From the NCBI GenBank assembly GCA_001910725.1, contig MJGA01000039.1, positions 163,078 to 227,077 on the forward strand: a DNA stretch of 64,000 bases, read 5' to 3'. The notes beneath the pieces were generated by a model. That model saw nothing but the letters and a program-made list of their open reading frames with translations, was not told where the DNA came from and searched no databases. Positions within the stretch are counted from its first letter, which is position 1, and every line of letters starts with the position of its first letter. Shown in pieces: positions 54,071-64,000 of the stretch. A program made the translations under genes and the position numbers. The stretch comes from Phanerodontia chrysosporium. Taxonomy: Eukaryota; Basidiomycota; Agaricomycetes; Polyporales; Phanerochaetaceae.

Positions 54071-54218
54071 TCCAGGGCATGCCTGAAGTACAATGCTTGG
54101 TGAGCATTTGTCATGGTATTTGTCGTCTAAAGCCTGGGCCTCATTCCAGGGCATGCCTGAAGTACAATGCTTGGTGAGCATTTGTCATGGTATTTGTCGT
54201 CTAAAGCCTGGGCCTCTG
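54071..54218. repeat. 74-bp tandem duplication
   Basis: Two adjacent, nearly identical 74-bp units beginning TCCAGGGCATGCCTGAAG (54071 and 54145), inside the putative U3 region. Confidence 0.9.
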
Positions 54219-54362
54219 GCCTATCCCAGAATGTCCCTGTTCTCTCGCGCTCGTCTTTGAGCAGTGAATTAGACTCTATTCATCCATATCTTGTATCAAA
54301 CATGTTTGATGCATGATATCCGGGGGTCGCTTGAAGTTTCAACTGTCCCCAGTTGGCCGTTT

Positions 54363-57300
54363 CTAAAATGATGAGGGTGAATATGAGTCTGATTCGCTGC
54401 CTTCAAAGGAGGAGTCCTGGTTTACAGAGCTCTCAGCAGATTTACCAGAACCATATTCCCTTTCACTATCAGAAAACCAAGGATCTGTGCCTGAGCTCTC
54501 ATCCTCAGCATTATCATGGAGCTGCTCCATTATTGCCTCAAGATACTCGCTTGACCTGGACACATAGGGTATGAGTCTAAAGGCCGCTATGGCTTGTCGC
54601 CAAACTGTACCATCCAGCTCTTGTAGGATGTATGCTCCGTTTCTTGTTCGTCGTACCACCTCATATGGTCCTAAATACCTATCCTTATGCTTACGTTCCA
54701 AAGTAGCCTCTATTGCTTTGTTACGCAGTAGCACTAAGGTACCAGGTGGATATGATTCGCGTATAAGTCGAGTTCGATATCGATGTTCGAATTGTTCTTT
54801 TACTTTGAACCTATGCTTAGCTAAGACTTCTGCTGCCTTTGACAAGTCTTCAGGGCGCTTTTGTAACTGACGTAAACGTAAAGCTAGTAATTCTACTGAG
54901 CTCATGCCGCGTTTGTAGCCGTCCATCATAAAGGTAGCCTCTGTAAGGTCAAAGGGTAGGACTGGGTCTGTTCCATGAAGCAAATAGAAGGGGGAGTAGC
55001 CTGTCTGTCGCCTTACAGTTATCCTGTCTGCAAAGAAGGCGTGGCAAACATGCTTAGGCCAGTCTGAAACCTTGCCATTACATGCCTTGACAATGGATTC
55101 GCGTATGATGAAGTGACCTCGTTCCACCACTCCATTTGCTTTGGAGTTGTAAGCAGATATTCGAATCTGAGGTACGCCAAATCGATCCATAAGCTCGCTA
55201 AAAGCTGCTTCCACTTCCTTGCCATTATCAGTGACAACTTGTCCAACTGCTCCATATCTGCAGAAGACTTGTTCCCACAAGAACTTGGACATGCTAAGTG
55301 CATCATTGCGCTTGAGTGACCGTCCTTCTGCTGCTCCTGATAAGTCATCACGTGCTGCTGCTATGTACCGGTAGCCATGTGACTTAGGCATGAACATGAC
55401 GTCCACATAGACTTTCAAGAACAGTGTCGATGGTGTTGAGACCATGATAGGCACCTGTGCCTTTCGTACACTTCGTATCTGGCATTGATGACATGACTGG
55501 ACATGATGGCGAATGTCCTGCCACATATTAGGCCAATAGAAACGTTCCTTTAACATGGCCATGACTGCTTCTGCTCCTCTATGTCCTTGCCCCTCATGTG
55601 CAGCTTGAAGCAATTCTTCACGCTTATGTGCACGGAATATAACCTTGGCAGGTCCTTGTAAACCACGCCGTTTGTACATGGCCTTTCCTGTTACATAGAA
55701 GCGTAATGCCTTCTGAATGAACCGCTGCTTTTCTTGGGTAGTCTGAAACTGAGGTGTCCGGGTAGTTTGCAGAAAGTGGTAAATATCTGCTAACGTTTGT
55801 TCTTGCTGCTGGGTTGATGCTGCAAACACATGCTCTACCATGGGCTCGTCAGGCTCGTACAAACATGCTTTGAAAGTTCTGATGGTGGGCTCAGGAACCG
55901 AGCTCACTAAGCGTGTGTAGAGCGACACAATATTCATCCATGGTCCGCATTGTTCGGGTATCAACAGGGGTATGTCGTCCAACCAACTGTCGTCTTCTTC
56001 AACTATCTCTTCTCCTTCTGCCGTCTCCTTCCTTGATAAGGCGTCGGGTCCTCGATGTTTGTTTGCTGGTACGTGAACTAACTCGAAGTCAAATAAAAGA
56101 ATGCCCTGGATCCACCTATTGATGGTGGCATTAGGTTGAAGGTCAGGGTCGTTAAGCATTCCTTTAATGTACTTCGCATCCACCTCCACTATCATGTGCT
56201 TAACTCCAATAATGTAAAGGCGATAAGCTCGCAGTGCTCTGAATAACCCATATAATTCCAGTTTGGGCTGAGAGTAGCGTGATTCTATACTGTTCATTGG
56301 GATTGAACCGTATCTTGCTGGTCTCTTCTTGCCATTCTCGTCATACTGTGCGAGTATGAACCCTACTGCAATTATGCTGGAGTCTACTGATAACACCACA
56401 GGTCGTTCTGAGTCATAGTCAATGGGGCGTAGAGCTGGTGGTGACGTAATTGCCTGTTTCAGTTCTTCAAAGGCTGCTTGTCGCCGTGCGTCCCATTCAA
56501 ACTCCACATCGTGGCGTATGAGTTCTGCCAAGGGTCGTGCCTTAGCTGAATAGTTCTCAATCCAGATGCGTACTGTGCCACAAAGACCAAGGAATCCTCT
56601 GACATCCTTTACTGTCTTTAAGGGTGGCCATTTCAGAACCTTCTCGATCTTCTGACTATCTGGCAACCGCCCCTCTGGAGTACACTTCTGGCCAATAATA
56701 AGAACTTCCTCCTGCGCTAGTTGAACCTTTGAGGGGGAGAACGTTCCTCCCGCATGTCCAACCCTGTGAATAATCCGGTGTACATCATTTGCATGTTCCC
56801 AGATAAACCGTCGTATACCTGGATTGGCTTGCAATACTTCTGGCCTTCCAAACTTGTCTTTATAACGGCTCTTAGGACCTTTAATAGGTAAGTCGTCTAT
56901 AAAGATATTGGCGTAATCAGGAATTTCATGCTGCAGTATAAAAGACATGCACGCTTGAAATTCAGCTGGTGAGTTGGTAAAGCCTGTGGGTAGCGAAGTG
57001 ATGCGTAGTAGCCCTAGTGGTGTCATGAATGCTGTAAGGTCTCTGCTTTGTGGGTGCACCTTGCGCGCATCAAATCCCCAATACAAGTCAAAAACCGTGT
57101 AACACTGTCGTCCAGCAAATGGCTCCACGAAGTTATCCAGGTTGGGAGGCAATCCTGCATCTCGTATAGTTACTTTGTTCAGCGGCTGTAAGTCATGTAC
57201 AATTCTTAGCTTGCCACTTTTCTTGAGAACACAGAACCATCTTGATCGATATGAGGATTGACTAGACTCATATACTCCAGCGACTATCTTTTCCCGTAGC

Positions 57301-59019
57301 AGGTCAAGGACTTTTTGATGAATCCCTAAGGGTATAGGGATATTCTTGAATGTCCAAGGAACGTGAGGTACCACAGGAATGATGTACGGGGAGAAATAGT
57401 CTTCCCTGAAGGAGCCTCGTTGGCTGTCTTCGAATACAAAGTGCGCTTGATTTAATTGAAGTACATGCTGAAATAACTTCAATTCCTCTGGCCATAGAAA
57501 TCCTGTTGCATTCAGATTCATTGCTTCCAGGTTTTCAAAGGTTAGCCGCCCTCCATTGGGTTCAAAAGTAGGTGGTCGTGGGGTTAATGGAGGCAGTGAG
57601 GCTAATGGGTCCTCAGGAAACTGTCGCAATACTCTTGCATCTTCTGGGAATACTGCAGGCACAGGTTTGACCTTACGATCAACCCTTTTATAAGCCGTAA
57701 GTACTTCAGGAGAGCTCATCTGCTGCTTGGATGAAAACATGTATTCACCATCATACGTAATGATGGTGTCTTCTTCGTCTAGGCCCTCCATGAACTTGTC
57801 CATGTCAGTGGTTACTAAGACCGGTTCTATATCGTCCCATTGAATGTTCAGACTTTCTTCTTGAATAGTGGCATAGAAAGTTTGAGGCTGATTACATTCA
57901 TTGGAAGGTATAGCGCCCATGCTACCGCTCTCTAGGCTGGTTGCATGCAAGCCTTCGGTCAGGTAAGCGCCAAGGTCACGTGGATCACTGATGCGCCTTT
58001 CGCAAGTGTCGGGGGTGCCAAATTGAGCGAGAGCGCCTGCCGTTGATGGCAGCAGGCATGAATCGTTGGCATTGCGTCGGGTAGCGTGCGGTACTCCGGT
58101 GCCGGTCTCTAGCGCTGATGTCGTGATGTCCGCGGATGCCGCAGCAAGGTTTGCCGCTGGCTGTATATCGCGCGTAGCTGGTGGTGATGACATCATGGCC
58201 GTCATGGAATCCGGGCCCGTATTCATAGTCGAAGTCGTCGTTAATATCGAGTGTCTGGCTTCAAGCATGCTGTCGCTTTCGACGGCCTGTCCGGGGGTCG
58301 CTTGTGCTTGTACGTTCCCCAGTGACTGGCATGCAAGCTTACTTGATTCGCGCCGATAATACAGTGTCCAGAGGGCATACATTGACGTGAAGCTCCCTGC
58401 GACTAGTACAAGTGCGGCGTACAAGTGCCATTTGTCCGTGTCCAAGTCCGAGTCCGAGTCCAAGTCCGTAGTACTACAAGGGTCCGAGTCCGTTTCTCTA
58501 TCCCTGTCACGATCCATGTCCGCGTCCGTAGTACTAAGTCCAAATCCGAAAAAAAGATAAGAAAAATCGAAAGAATAGTCAGAAAAATCCACAGAAAAGT
58601 CAGAAAAATCCAAAGAAAATCTGTCCGAGTCCGAAACACAACAAAAAGCGTCAGCGGCGCATATAAAGTCTAACGTACGAGTCCCAAGTCCAAGAATCCG
58701 CGCCAGGCCGCGCTCGAGTCCGTTCTCGCCTGCGAAGAGCCATACGGCTCGTGAGCCGGTTGCGTATAACGCGTGCGAGTCGGCTACGTAAGCGTCCGTG
58801 GGTCCTGGCCATACAAACAAAAGAAAAGAAAATCGAAACAAAGTCAAAAGAAAACACAGAAACGTCGTAAACCATGAAAACATACCGCGGTGGCAGCTAT
58901 CGCGCCGCTGCCACCCTGATGCATCCTCGACTGTCCTCGGCAATGACTCTACTATTGCGAGAAATCGTCCGTTAGCCTGCCGTGGAACAGTGGCTGCATC
59001 AAACGAAGCACTTACCACT
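54363..59019 (-). CDS. pol: Pol polyprotein (RT, RNase H, integrase), second gypsy lineage
   Basis: One frame open from 59873 to the TAG at 54363-54365; the part right of 59020 overlaps the gag-like frame and reads as shadow sequence, so I start here. RT has FIDD at about 56892-56903 instead of YxDD. RNase H follows (VVLSVDSSIIAVGF; LELYGLFRALRAYRLY), then integrase with an HHCC zinc site (about 55610-55470), catalytic D in YVDVMFM, D in TDNGKE, E in GVVERGH, and a GPY motif (DRYLGPYEVV). The end is acidic, without a chromodomain. N-terminal to RT there is a Ser/Thr-rich region with one hydrophobic span (WHLYAALVLVAGSFTSMYA, about 58427) and no D-T/S-G protease. The T-rich stretch 58886-58799 has GTATGT...GGCCAG ends and is probably an intron. 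Confidence 0.85.
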
Positions 59020-60557
59020 TCAAAGTGATCCCCCGTAGGTGACCACATCGCGTCCGCGTCCTGCAGGGCCAAGGCGCCCATTCTGGCGCATACGTCGGAC
59101 GTTGCGATTGTCTGCCCGGTTGCCTGACTGCAGGTGGAGAAGGCTTTGAAGCCACTTGATGCGTTCGTCGTGCTGGCCAAGGGAGTTCCGCGCCGTCCAA
59201 AAGAAGATGCAGCGTCGCAAGGACATCTGCTCCTCGGGGTACAGGTAGGGCGTGTCGCGGTCCTCGTGGTACGGGTAGAACATCTCGAGCATCTCGACGG
59301 AGAGCTCGGTCTTCCCACTGCGTGCGTCGACCATGTCTTGCAGGAGTCCAGCGTGGACAGCGTCGTTGACTTCGCTGTGAAGGGCTGGGATCGCGGTATT
59401 GCGTACTGCTGCAGCTCCTGCCAGGGCGAGGGTCCCGAGGTATCCGTCGCGCTGGTACCGAGCGAAGGCCTGCTTAGGGTTGGGGAGGCGCAGTAGCGAG
59501 TGTAGCTCGCCTGCGGACTCTCTGACCCTGGGCATGCCTTCGCCTTGTCCGTGAGTCGCTTGCTGCTGATACGTGAACGTCGGTGCGAATCGAGGGCGCG
59601 CTGGTAAGGGGATGCGCGGGGCGGGCGCGACCACGGAAGGCGGAGGGCCGGCGGCGCGTGCTTCCTCGATGGTGAGCGGCCTGGTGTAAGGCTCCTCGAT
59701 CGCAGACTCGGGGGACTCTTGCGTACTGGCAGAGCTGGAGCTGCCGGTGGTGTCCCTCCGAAAGGGCCGTTCTTCTTCATCCATGCGTGCGTCCAAGTCG
59801 TTGCGTGTAGCGCGGTGTACGAACTCGCGCCGAGCCTCTTCGATGACCGCCTCGTCGAGCACCTCGAAGTCATCTTGTGGTGGTGCTGCCCGAGTGTCTG
59901 GCTCTTCTACGTCCATGCTGTCCGCGTTCGCCGTGAACACGGCATTCCATGCGTCGTAGTTGCTGGCGTTGTGCTGCCCCTCCTCCAGCCGCTCGTATAG
60001 CGTGCTGAGAGCGTCATCGTCGTGGGGGGAGCTGAGTACCAGGCTTGGACAGCTGCTGCTGGGCGAGGCTGGGCTGGTAGAACTCTGCGCGGCCTCGTCA
60101 GCGCCATGCCAAGGCAGTCTCAGCGGCTGCGTGCGTACCGTGCGTGGTATGACTTGCTACTTCTGCGGCGACAGCGTGAGTCCGTTGGGCACATGGTTCA
60201 ACAGCGGCGAGGGTAGCTGGAGTGGAGAGGGGGAGAAGTCGGCCGTTCCGTAGCGGGGAACCGCGTGCTCGTCCACTGGCTTGAGGTATGGTGTAGGCGG
60301 CCTCTCGATCACGTCGGCCTCGACTGCAGCGTTGATGTGCAGGACCTGCGAGGGACGCAGTGCCTGTCGGTGCGCCGAATCTGTGTCTCGGCACAAATAG
60401 GGCGTCAGCGCAGTCCGAGCGGCATGAAGCATACCTTCTCCTGCTCCTGCAGGAGTCCCGTGTAACTCTCCGTGTTCTCATCCAACTCCTACTTCCCTCA
60501 TCACCTCCTTGACAGCCTTGAGGGCCTCGTGCACGTCTTGAGTACGTCATCCGACAT
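59020..60557 (-). pseudogene. Gag-like frame upstream of pol, interrupted
   Basis: From 60432 to 59020 one minus-strand frame is open except for a single TAG at 60157-60159. Left of it lies a 306-codon ORF from the ATG at 59940 with acidic and Ser-rich N-terminal parts, then a helical region with AFARYQRDGYLGTLAL, FYPYHEDRDTPYLYPEEQ and FWTARNSLGQHDERIKWLQS. It ends where pol begins and has the position and composition of a Gag, but no zinc knuckle. Near its presumed start (ATG at 60557) the coding-like segments EALKAVKEVMRE and ELDENTESYTGLLQEQEK lie in different frames, so at least two frame changes plus the TAG are needed. A GTATGC...ACACAG intron is plausible at about 60430-60378. Confidence 0.5.
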
Positions 60558-62526
60558 CGATACGGGGTGATGCGGTCGCTGGGCGTGGAGGGCTGAAAGG
60601 GATGGGGGGCGTGTGGAACGAAGTGGTTGACGAGAGCGGAGACCCGGCAGAGTAAGCCGTAGGCGACACCGAGCCCGAGCTTGATGCGCCTTCGGCACTT
60701 GCCGCGGTTGAAGGTCCTGGCCCGACGGCAAGCCTGATTGGGAACCAGCGCCGCCGTGGGTCCTCGAGGACGGGCGCGCCCAGGTCGGCTGTCAGCGACT
60801 TGAAGAAGTCGGTGATGTCCGACCGCTCCAGTTCGGGCCGGGGAACAACCATGTGCGGGCTGCTGTCCGTGGCCAGAAGTCTGGGCGGCTTTGTGTCAGT
60901 GCCTCGCTCGCGTGGCTTTTCACGTGCGTACCTGCGATCATGCCCATCACACGGCTTACCGGACTTGAGGGCCGCATACCCGGCGATCAGCAGTCGCGCT
61001 TGCTCGCAGAACCTCTTCGCCTCGGTCTCGCGTGCCCTCATCTCATCCCTCCTCGGTCCATTCTCTACTAGTCCCTGCTCCTCTCGACGGCTCGACAGCG
61101 ACTGCACCCTCTGGCCAGCAAAGTCAAACACCGCTTGCGGCAGCGGTATCATCTCTGGCCGCGGCTTCTCTTCGTCGCGCCGTTTCCTCACGTCCTCCAT
61201 CTCGTCCTCCTGGTACGTTTCTTCTTCATCCCTCAGCGCCTGCATGTTCCCATTCCTATCCAGCACCCATTCTCCCCACGGCCAAGTAATCCGCAGCCGG
61301 TCGCGGCCGAAGATCTCGACGTCAGGGTGGTCGCGCTCCATGATTTCGCGAACACGGCCGAGCGCAGCCTTGAACTCAGGAACTGGGGGCGGGGGATCAT
61401 AGGTGAGTACCAATAATCCTCGCACATGCGTTTCGTACTCACGAAAGAGTCCATCCGTCTCCTCAAGGAGCTGCACAAGGTGCTGCGGGGCGACAATCAT
61501 AGGAAACATATGGTCGCCGGCCTGGTACATCTCAGGTACGAGGCACCCCGTGAGCAGCTGAGTCGTGATACTGACCCGGGCGACGGTGCCTTTCCCTGGC
61601 TCTGCCAGAGGAATGTAGAAGGCTGCGCCGTCGTCCGTCTTGAACTTCAGGATCGCGTGGTCGTCGCCTGGCGTGTCCGCGTTGAAGTATCGTCCGAGGC
61701 GCGGGCGCATTGCGAAGACTCCAAGCAGGCCATGCCCTGGTCGCACGGTGAGGTATAGCCTCGCGTTGTATGCGTACCAGAGGGCCTGATTGAAGGGGAA
61801 GCATTGCGTCGGCACACGGAAGGAGATCGCGTCGCGACCGGGGCCCAGGACTTCGTGCGTAAACAAGGACGACCCAGAAACGTGAATACCCAGATGGCCA
61901 TGCGGCTCATGATGCACGAGCTGCATGTCCCAAGCGTCGGACATGCTGAGAACGCGTCGAGAAGGCTCAGAAGTCGTGCAAACAGGCGAAAACGTCGGTC
62001 TATAGCCAAGACTCGAGCTGAGCAGCCGGAGAACACGTTCTGGTGAGTCCCCCTTCTGCTCCTTATCACTCTCTGGCCTGCTAACTCTCCCGTTTCGGTC
62101 ACAGAAGTCCCCTATGCCCTGGGGTACCTGGGCGACTTCCCCTCGACCCTGGCAGCTTTCAGACGTGCCAGTCCTCAACGAATCCGGACTCAGGGCAGCG
62201 CACGAGGTGTGCATCGTAGGTATGTACTGCCCTGCTACGCGTCCGAGCCACTCACACCTTTCTTTAGGTGCCCAATGCCCTTCATACACCTGCACATGTG
62301 CGTCGGCGCAGCGCCGCGAAAACATGTCAGCGAGCCGCGCGGCAGCTTCACTGCCCCGCTCATTTCCAAAGGTACGCCTACAGCTTGCTTCAGGGTCCCT
62401 CTCGGGTTCGCTAACGTCTTGTGAGCATTCAGGAGTCTGCACTCGCGTCGAACACGGTGCGTCGAGGCCTTCAGCGACTCGGCGGCCGTTCGGGGCCTCT
62501 GCTGCGCAGGTATGCCTTTCTCTCAC
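60547..62526 (-). CDS. Uncharacterised 659-codon ORF with a conserved-looking core
   Basis: Function unknown. The first about 190 codons are low in coding character and may contain introns (for example around 62105-62040). From MSDAWDMQLVHHE (codon 195) on, the sequence is clearly protein-like: SFRVPTQCFPFNQALWYAYN, LYLTVRPGHGLLGVFA, RYFNADTPGDDHAILKFKTD, YIPLAEPGKGTVARV, QLLTGCLVPEMYQAGD, LTYDPPPPVPEFKAAL, DRLRITWPWGEWVLD, then an acidic, charged C-terminal third and a Ser/Pro-rich end. I associate this kind of core with uncharacterised basidiomycete proteins near gypsy elements, from memory only. The TGA at 60547-60549 overlaps the ATG at 60557-60555. It may be a host gene or an upstream ORF of the element. 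Confidence 0.5.
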   Translation of the reverse strand: MRERHTCAAEAPNGRRVAEGLDAPCSTRVQTPECSQDVSEPERDPEASCRRTFGNERGSEAAARLADMFSRRCADAHVQVYEGHWAPKERCEWLGRVAGQYIPTMHTSCAALSPDSLRTGTSESCQGRGEVAQVPQGIGDFCDRNGRVSRPESDKEQKGDSPERVLRLLSSSLGYRPTFSPVCTTSEPSRRVLSMSDAWDMQLVHHEPHGHLGIHVSGSSLFTHEVLGPGRDAISFRVPTQCFPFNQALWYAYNARLYLTVRPGHGLLGVFAMRPRLGRYFNADTPGDDHAILKFKTDDGAAFYIPLAEPGKGTVARVSITTQLLTGCLVPEMYQAGDHMFPMIVAPQHLVQLLEETDGLFREYETHVRGLLVLTYDPPPPVPEFKAALGRVREIMERDHPDVEIFGRDRLRITWPWGEWVLDRNGNMQALRDEEETYQEDEMEDVRKRRDEEKPRPEMIPLPQAVFDFAGQRVQSLSSRREEQGLVENGPRRDEMRARETEAKRFCEQARLLIAGYAALKSGKPCDGHDRRYAREKPRERGTDTKPPRLLATDSSPHMVVPRPELERSDITDFFKSLTADLGAPVLEDPRRRWFPIRLAVGPGPSTAASAEGASSSGSVSPTAYSAGSPLSSTTSFHTPPIPFSPPRPATASPRIDVG

Positions 62527-63371
62527 TCTCTGAGTCGTTTGACATACCCTTTGCCTTCACAGATCGAGCCATTCGTTTGGTTTGCACCCTCAAGCACAAA
62601 ACTCGGCAAGCCGCGGTCCTGTCGCGTCGCGGACCCGGGAACTTCGCGTACGCGCATGGGTGCCAGGGGTCCTGCACGCGTTTGTGCAGTGTCGGTTCTT
62701 TCGGCCGCCGGGCATCCTTCCCCTCTCAGCTCCTGTCGCGCAAGCGCCAGCCCAGCCCAAGGTACGTCTTCTGCAGGTACCGAGGATTGATCTACTGACG
62801 TCATGGTGCCACTTGCAGGTTCTGAGTCTTCGCGTTCGCGCTCGCGTTCGTGTGCTGAATAGCGCGTCCCCTCAAGTCCCCCTTCATCAGGTGGTCCAGC
62901 ATGAAGGCCTGGCATTCGCTGCCGGCCGAAGACGCATCGAACGGCGCTCCGCTCGTTCTCCAGCTGCCTGAACAGTGCACTACGGCGCACCCAGAGGTCT
63001 CTTGACGCCGAGTCACACTCGACATCAAAGAGGCGTTCTGCGGAGGCCCGATCGCTTCGTGCGCTAATCCATAGGTCTCTTGGTGGCGGTGGGTAAGTGC
63101 CATTCCTTTCATCCTCGTCGATCTCACGCAACCGGTCTCGTAGAACGCATTTCGCCTTGCGCACAGTCTCGCGCCATTCTCGGTGCGCGATTTCCTCTCC
63201 GTTCACATACCTAAGACCTACCAGTTCTAGCCAGGCATCCTCATCCGCCAGGATGGGGATAACATCCTCTTCCGTCAGAGGATCACTCACTAGCTCTGGC
63301 CGCCAACGCTGCCGTGTTAATGGTAACGGTGCGTTTCCTGGTACTGGGAATGTATCCAGTGGCTGAAGCAC
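62523..63371 (-). CDS. Uncharacterised ORF, probably part of a multi-exon reading frame
   Basis: 282 codons, open to a TGA at 62523. The first half is protein-like (RWRPELVSDPLTEEDVIPIL, DAWLELVGLRYVNGEEIAH, REWRETVRKAKCVLRDRLRE), charged and helical; the second half is less convincing. A possible intron with GTACTT...CTTCAG ends (about 63405-63370) joins it to a frame with NLEEGSQPDVEMRDEAYLG. No family recognised. The order and orientation suggest it belongs upstream of the 60547-62526 ORF in one transcript. Confidence 0.35.
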   Translation of the reverse strand: MLQPLDTFPVPGNAPLPLTRQRWRPELVSDPLTEEDVIPILADEDAWLELVGLRYVNGEEIAHREWRETVRKAKCVLRDRLREIDEDERNGTYPPPPRDLWISARSDRASAERLFDVECDSASRDLWVRRSALFRQLENERSAVRCVFGRQRMPGLHAGPPDEGGLEGTRYSAHEREREREDSEPASGTMTSVDQSSVPAEDVPWAGLALARQELRGEGCPAAERTDTAQTRAGPLAPMRVREVPGSATRQDRGLPSFVLEGANQTNGSICEGKGYVKRLRE

Positions 63372-63471
63372 TGGGGTTCCAGGCTCCGTAAGTACCCTAG
63401 GTACGCTTCATCGCGCATTTCCACGTCTGGCTGACTTCCTTCTTCTAGGTTGAGGGCTTTAACACTTTCCG

Positions 63472-64000
63472 CTAGCGTGTCCGAATCTCCCACCTGCACA
63501 CTGAGAACATGCCCTGCTTTAAGCAGATTACAGCGCGGCCTCCCGCCGCTCTGAGCCTCACATTTTGCAGGAACATCCTGAGGACAGTCTCTTCCAAGGC
63601 TTTGAGCTCGTACTGCTCAGCCTCAATCAGACGGCGAGTCTCTTCCCAAAAATCTTGTGCGAGCTCGCCGCCATACCTGATCGTGGTCGTCCTTACAGCG
63701 TACGCGGATGTCGTCAGCCAACCAGCAAAGCAAGTCACGCGAGTAACCTTCGCGTTCCTCAGCTTTGTCGATCTCCTTCAACTCGTGTCTCAAACGTCGG
63801 GCAAGACATTTCTCAATGGTACGTCGACTCTGCCTTACTTCCTCATGCTTGTCATCGTACTCATCGTGAATTATCTGCCACGGATCTGCCTCAGACCCGC
63901 TGTCTGAGGTCTCGTCATCAGAAGTAACACTCTCCGTCTGAGAGTCTGTAGGTGAGTTGTTTTCACTGCTACTGCCTTCCCTGACTGATCCGCCTTTTCA
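63472..64000 (-). CDS. Uncharacterised reading frames at the right edge, partial
   Basis: Two overlapping minus-strand frames look coding: one open from the window edge to 63627 (DPWQIIHDEYDDKHEEV, LARRLRHELKEIDKAEERE) and one from 63738 to 63472 (RYGGELAQDFWEETRRLI, YELKALEETVLRMFLQNVRL). The switch between them near 63680 is too tight for a normal intron, so a frameshift is likely. Charged, helical, no known domain. The 5' end is outside the window. Confidence 0.35.

Larger units (their letters stand above)
53200..54302 (-). repeat. Probable 3' LTR of the minus-strand element
   Basis: The sequence left of the pol stop contains a minus-strand TATA box, tandem repeats and no ORF, as expected for an LTR. 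On the minus strand a TG start is possible at 54302. The left end is a guess because the partner LTR is not in the window. Confidence 0.35.
53200..60557 (-). mobile_element. Ty3/gypsy element of a second lineage, minus strand, approximate limits
   Basis: Contains a probable 3' LTR (left), a large pol frame and a damaged gag-like frame (right). It lacks a chromodomain and a recognisable protease and has the unusual RT motif FIDD, as in a large basidiomycete-specific gypsy group I recall from genome annotations. The 5' LTR is not in view; frames to its right (60547-64000) may also belong to it, so the element may extend beyond the window. Confidence 0.6.

Noticed and set aside
58799..58885. Second hydrophobic segment N-terminal to RT as a membrane anchor
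   Set aside because: The DNA is T-rich with GTATGT at one end and GGCCAG at the other, so it is more likely an intron.

Overview
The window looks like the genome of a basidiomycete fungus, most likely an agaricomycete close to the polypores. Genes carry many short introns (about 45-65 bp). There are fucose-lectin propeller genes of a fungal type, a secreted-protein family I know only from basidiomycetes, and chromodomain and non-chromodomain Ty3/gypsy elements typical of these fungi. No rRNA, tRNA or CRISPR array was recognised. All identifications come from reading translated sequence; no database search was possible.

Layout. (1) 1-16004: two nearly identical Ty3/gypsy chromoviruses in the same orientation, 623 bp apart. 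Copy 1 is cut by the left window edge; copy 2 (7861-15999) is complete with 337-bp LTRs and a 5-bp target duplication. Each encodes Gag, a Pol of protease, dUTPase, RT, RNase H, integrase and chromodomain, and a third ORF of 452 codons that overprints the Pol tail. The primer-binding site is complementary to the predicted 5' end of the transcript, as in self-priming Tf1-type elements. Each copy carries one different 1-base deletion in a C run: copy 1 in pol, copy 2 in gag. (2) 16033-30885: four minus-strand paralogues (A-D) of a multi-domain family: N-terminal fucose-specific-lectin-like propeller, jacalin-like domain, C-terminal long-helix domain. Gene C has lost the propeller and the helices; gene D has a long Gly/His/Pro linker with a minisatellite. 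(3) 33700-34870: a plus-strand six-exon secreted-protein gene. (4) 36698-37259: a correctly spliced but truncated MFS transporter fragment. (5) 38382-47782: two more paralogues of the lectin family (E, F). (6) 50681-52002: a 1304-bp element with 558-bp terminal inverted repeats and a perfect 9-bp target duplication, resembling a non-autonomous Mutator-like or foldback element. (7) 53.2-64 kb: a second Ty3/gypsy lineage on the minus strand (RT motif FIDD, GPY-type integrase end, no protease seen), preceded by a damaged gag-like frame and large uncharacterised reading frames running off the right edge.

How it fits together. The lectin family is a tandem expansion in one orientation, with TATA boxes about 50-75 bp upstream of most start codons. 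Two glycan-binding-type domains joined to a helical bundle suggest a glycan-targeted effector or defence protein, but that is inference. The retroelements are recent (identical LTRs) or decayed neighbours; chromovirus copy 2 landed 28 bp past the stop codon of lectin gene A. The strongest candidates for something not yet described are the chromovirus third ORF with its AUG-free, coding-like Gag leader, and the lectin-jacalin-helix family.
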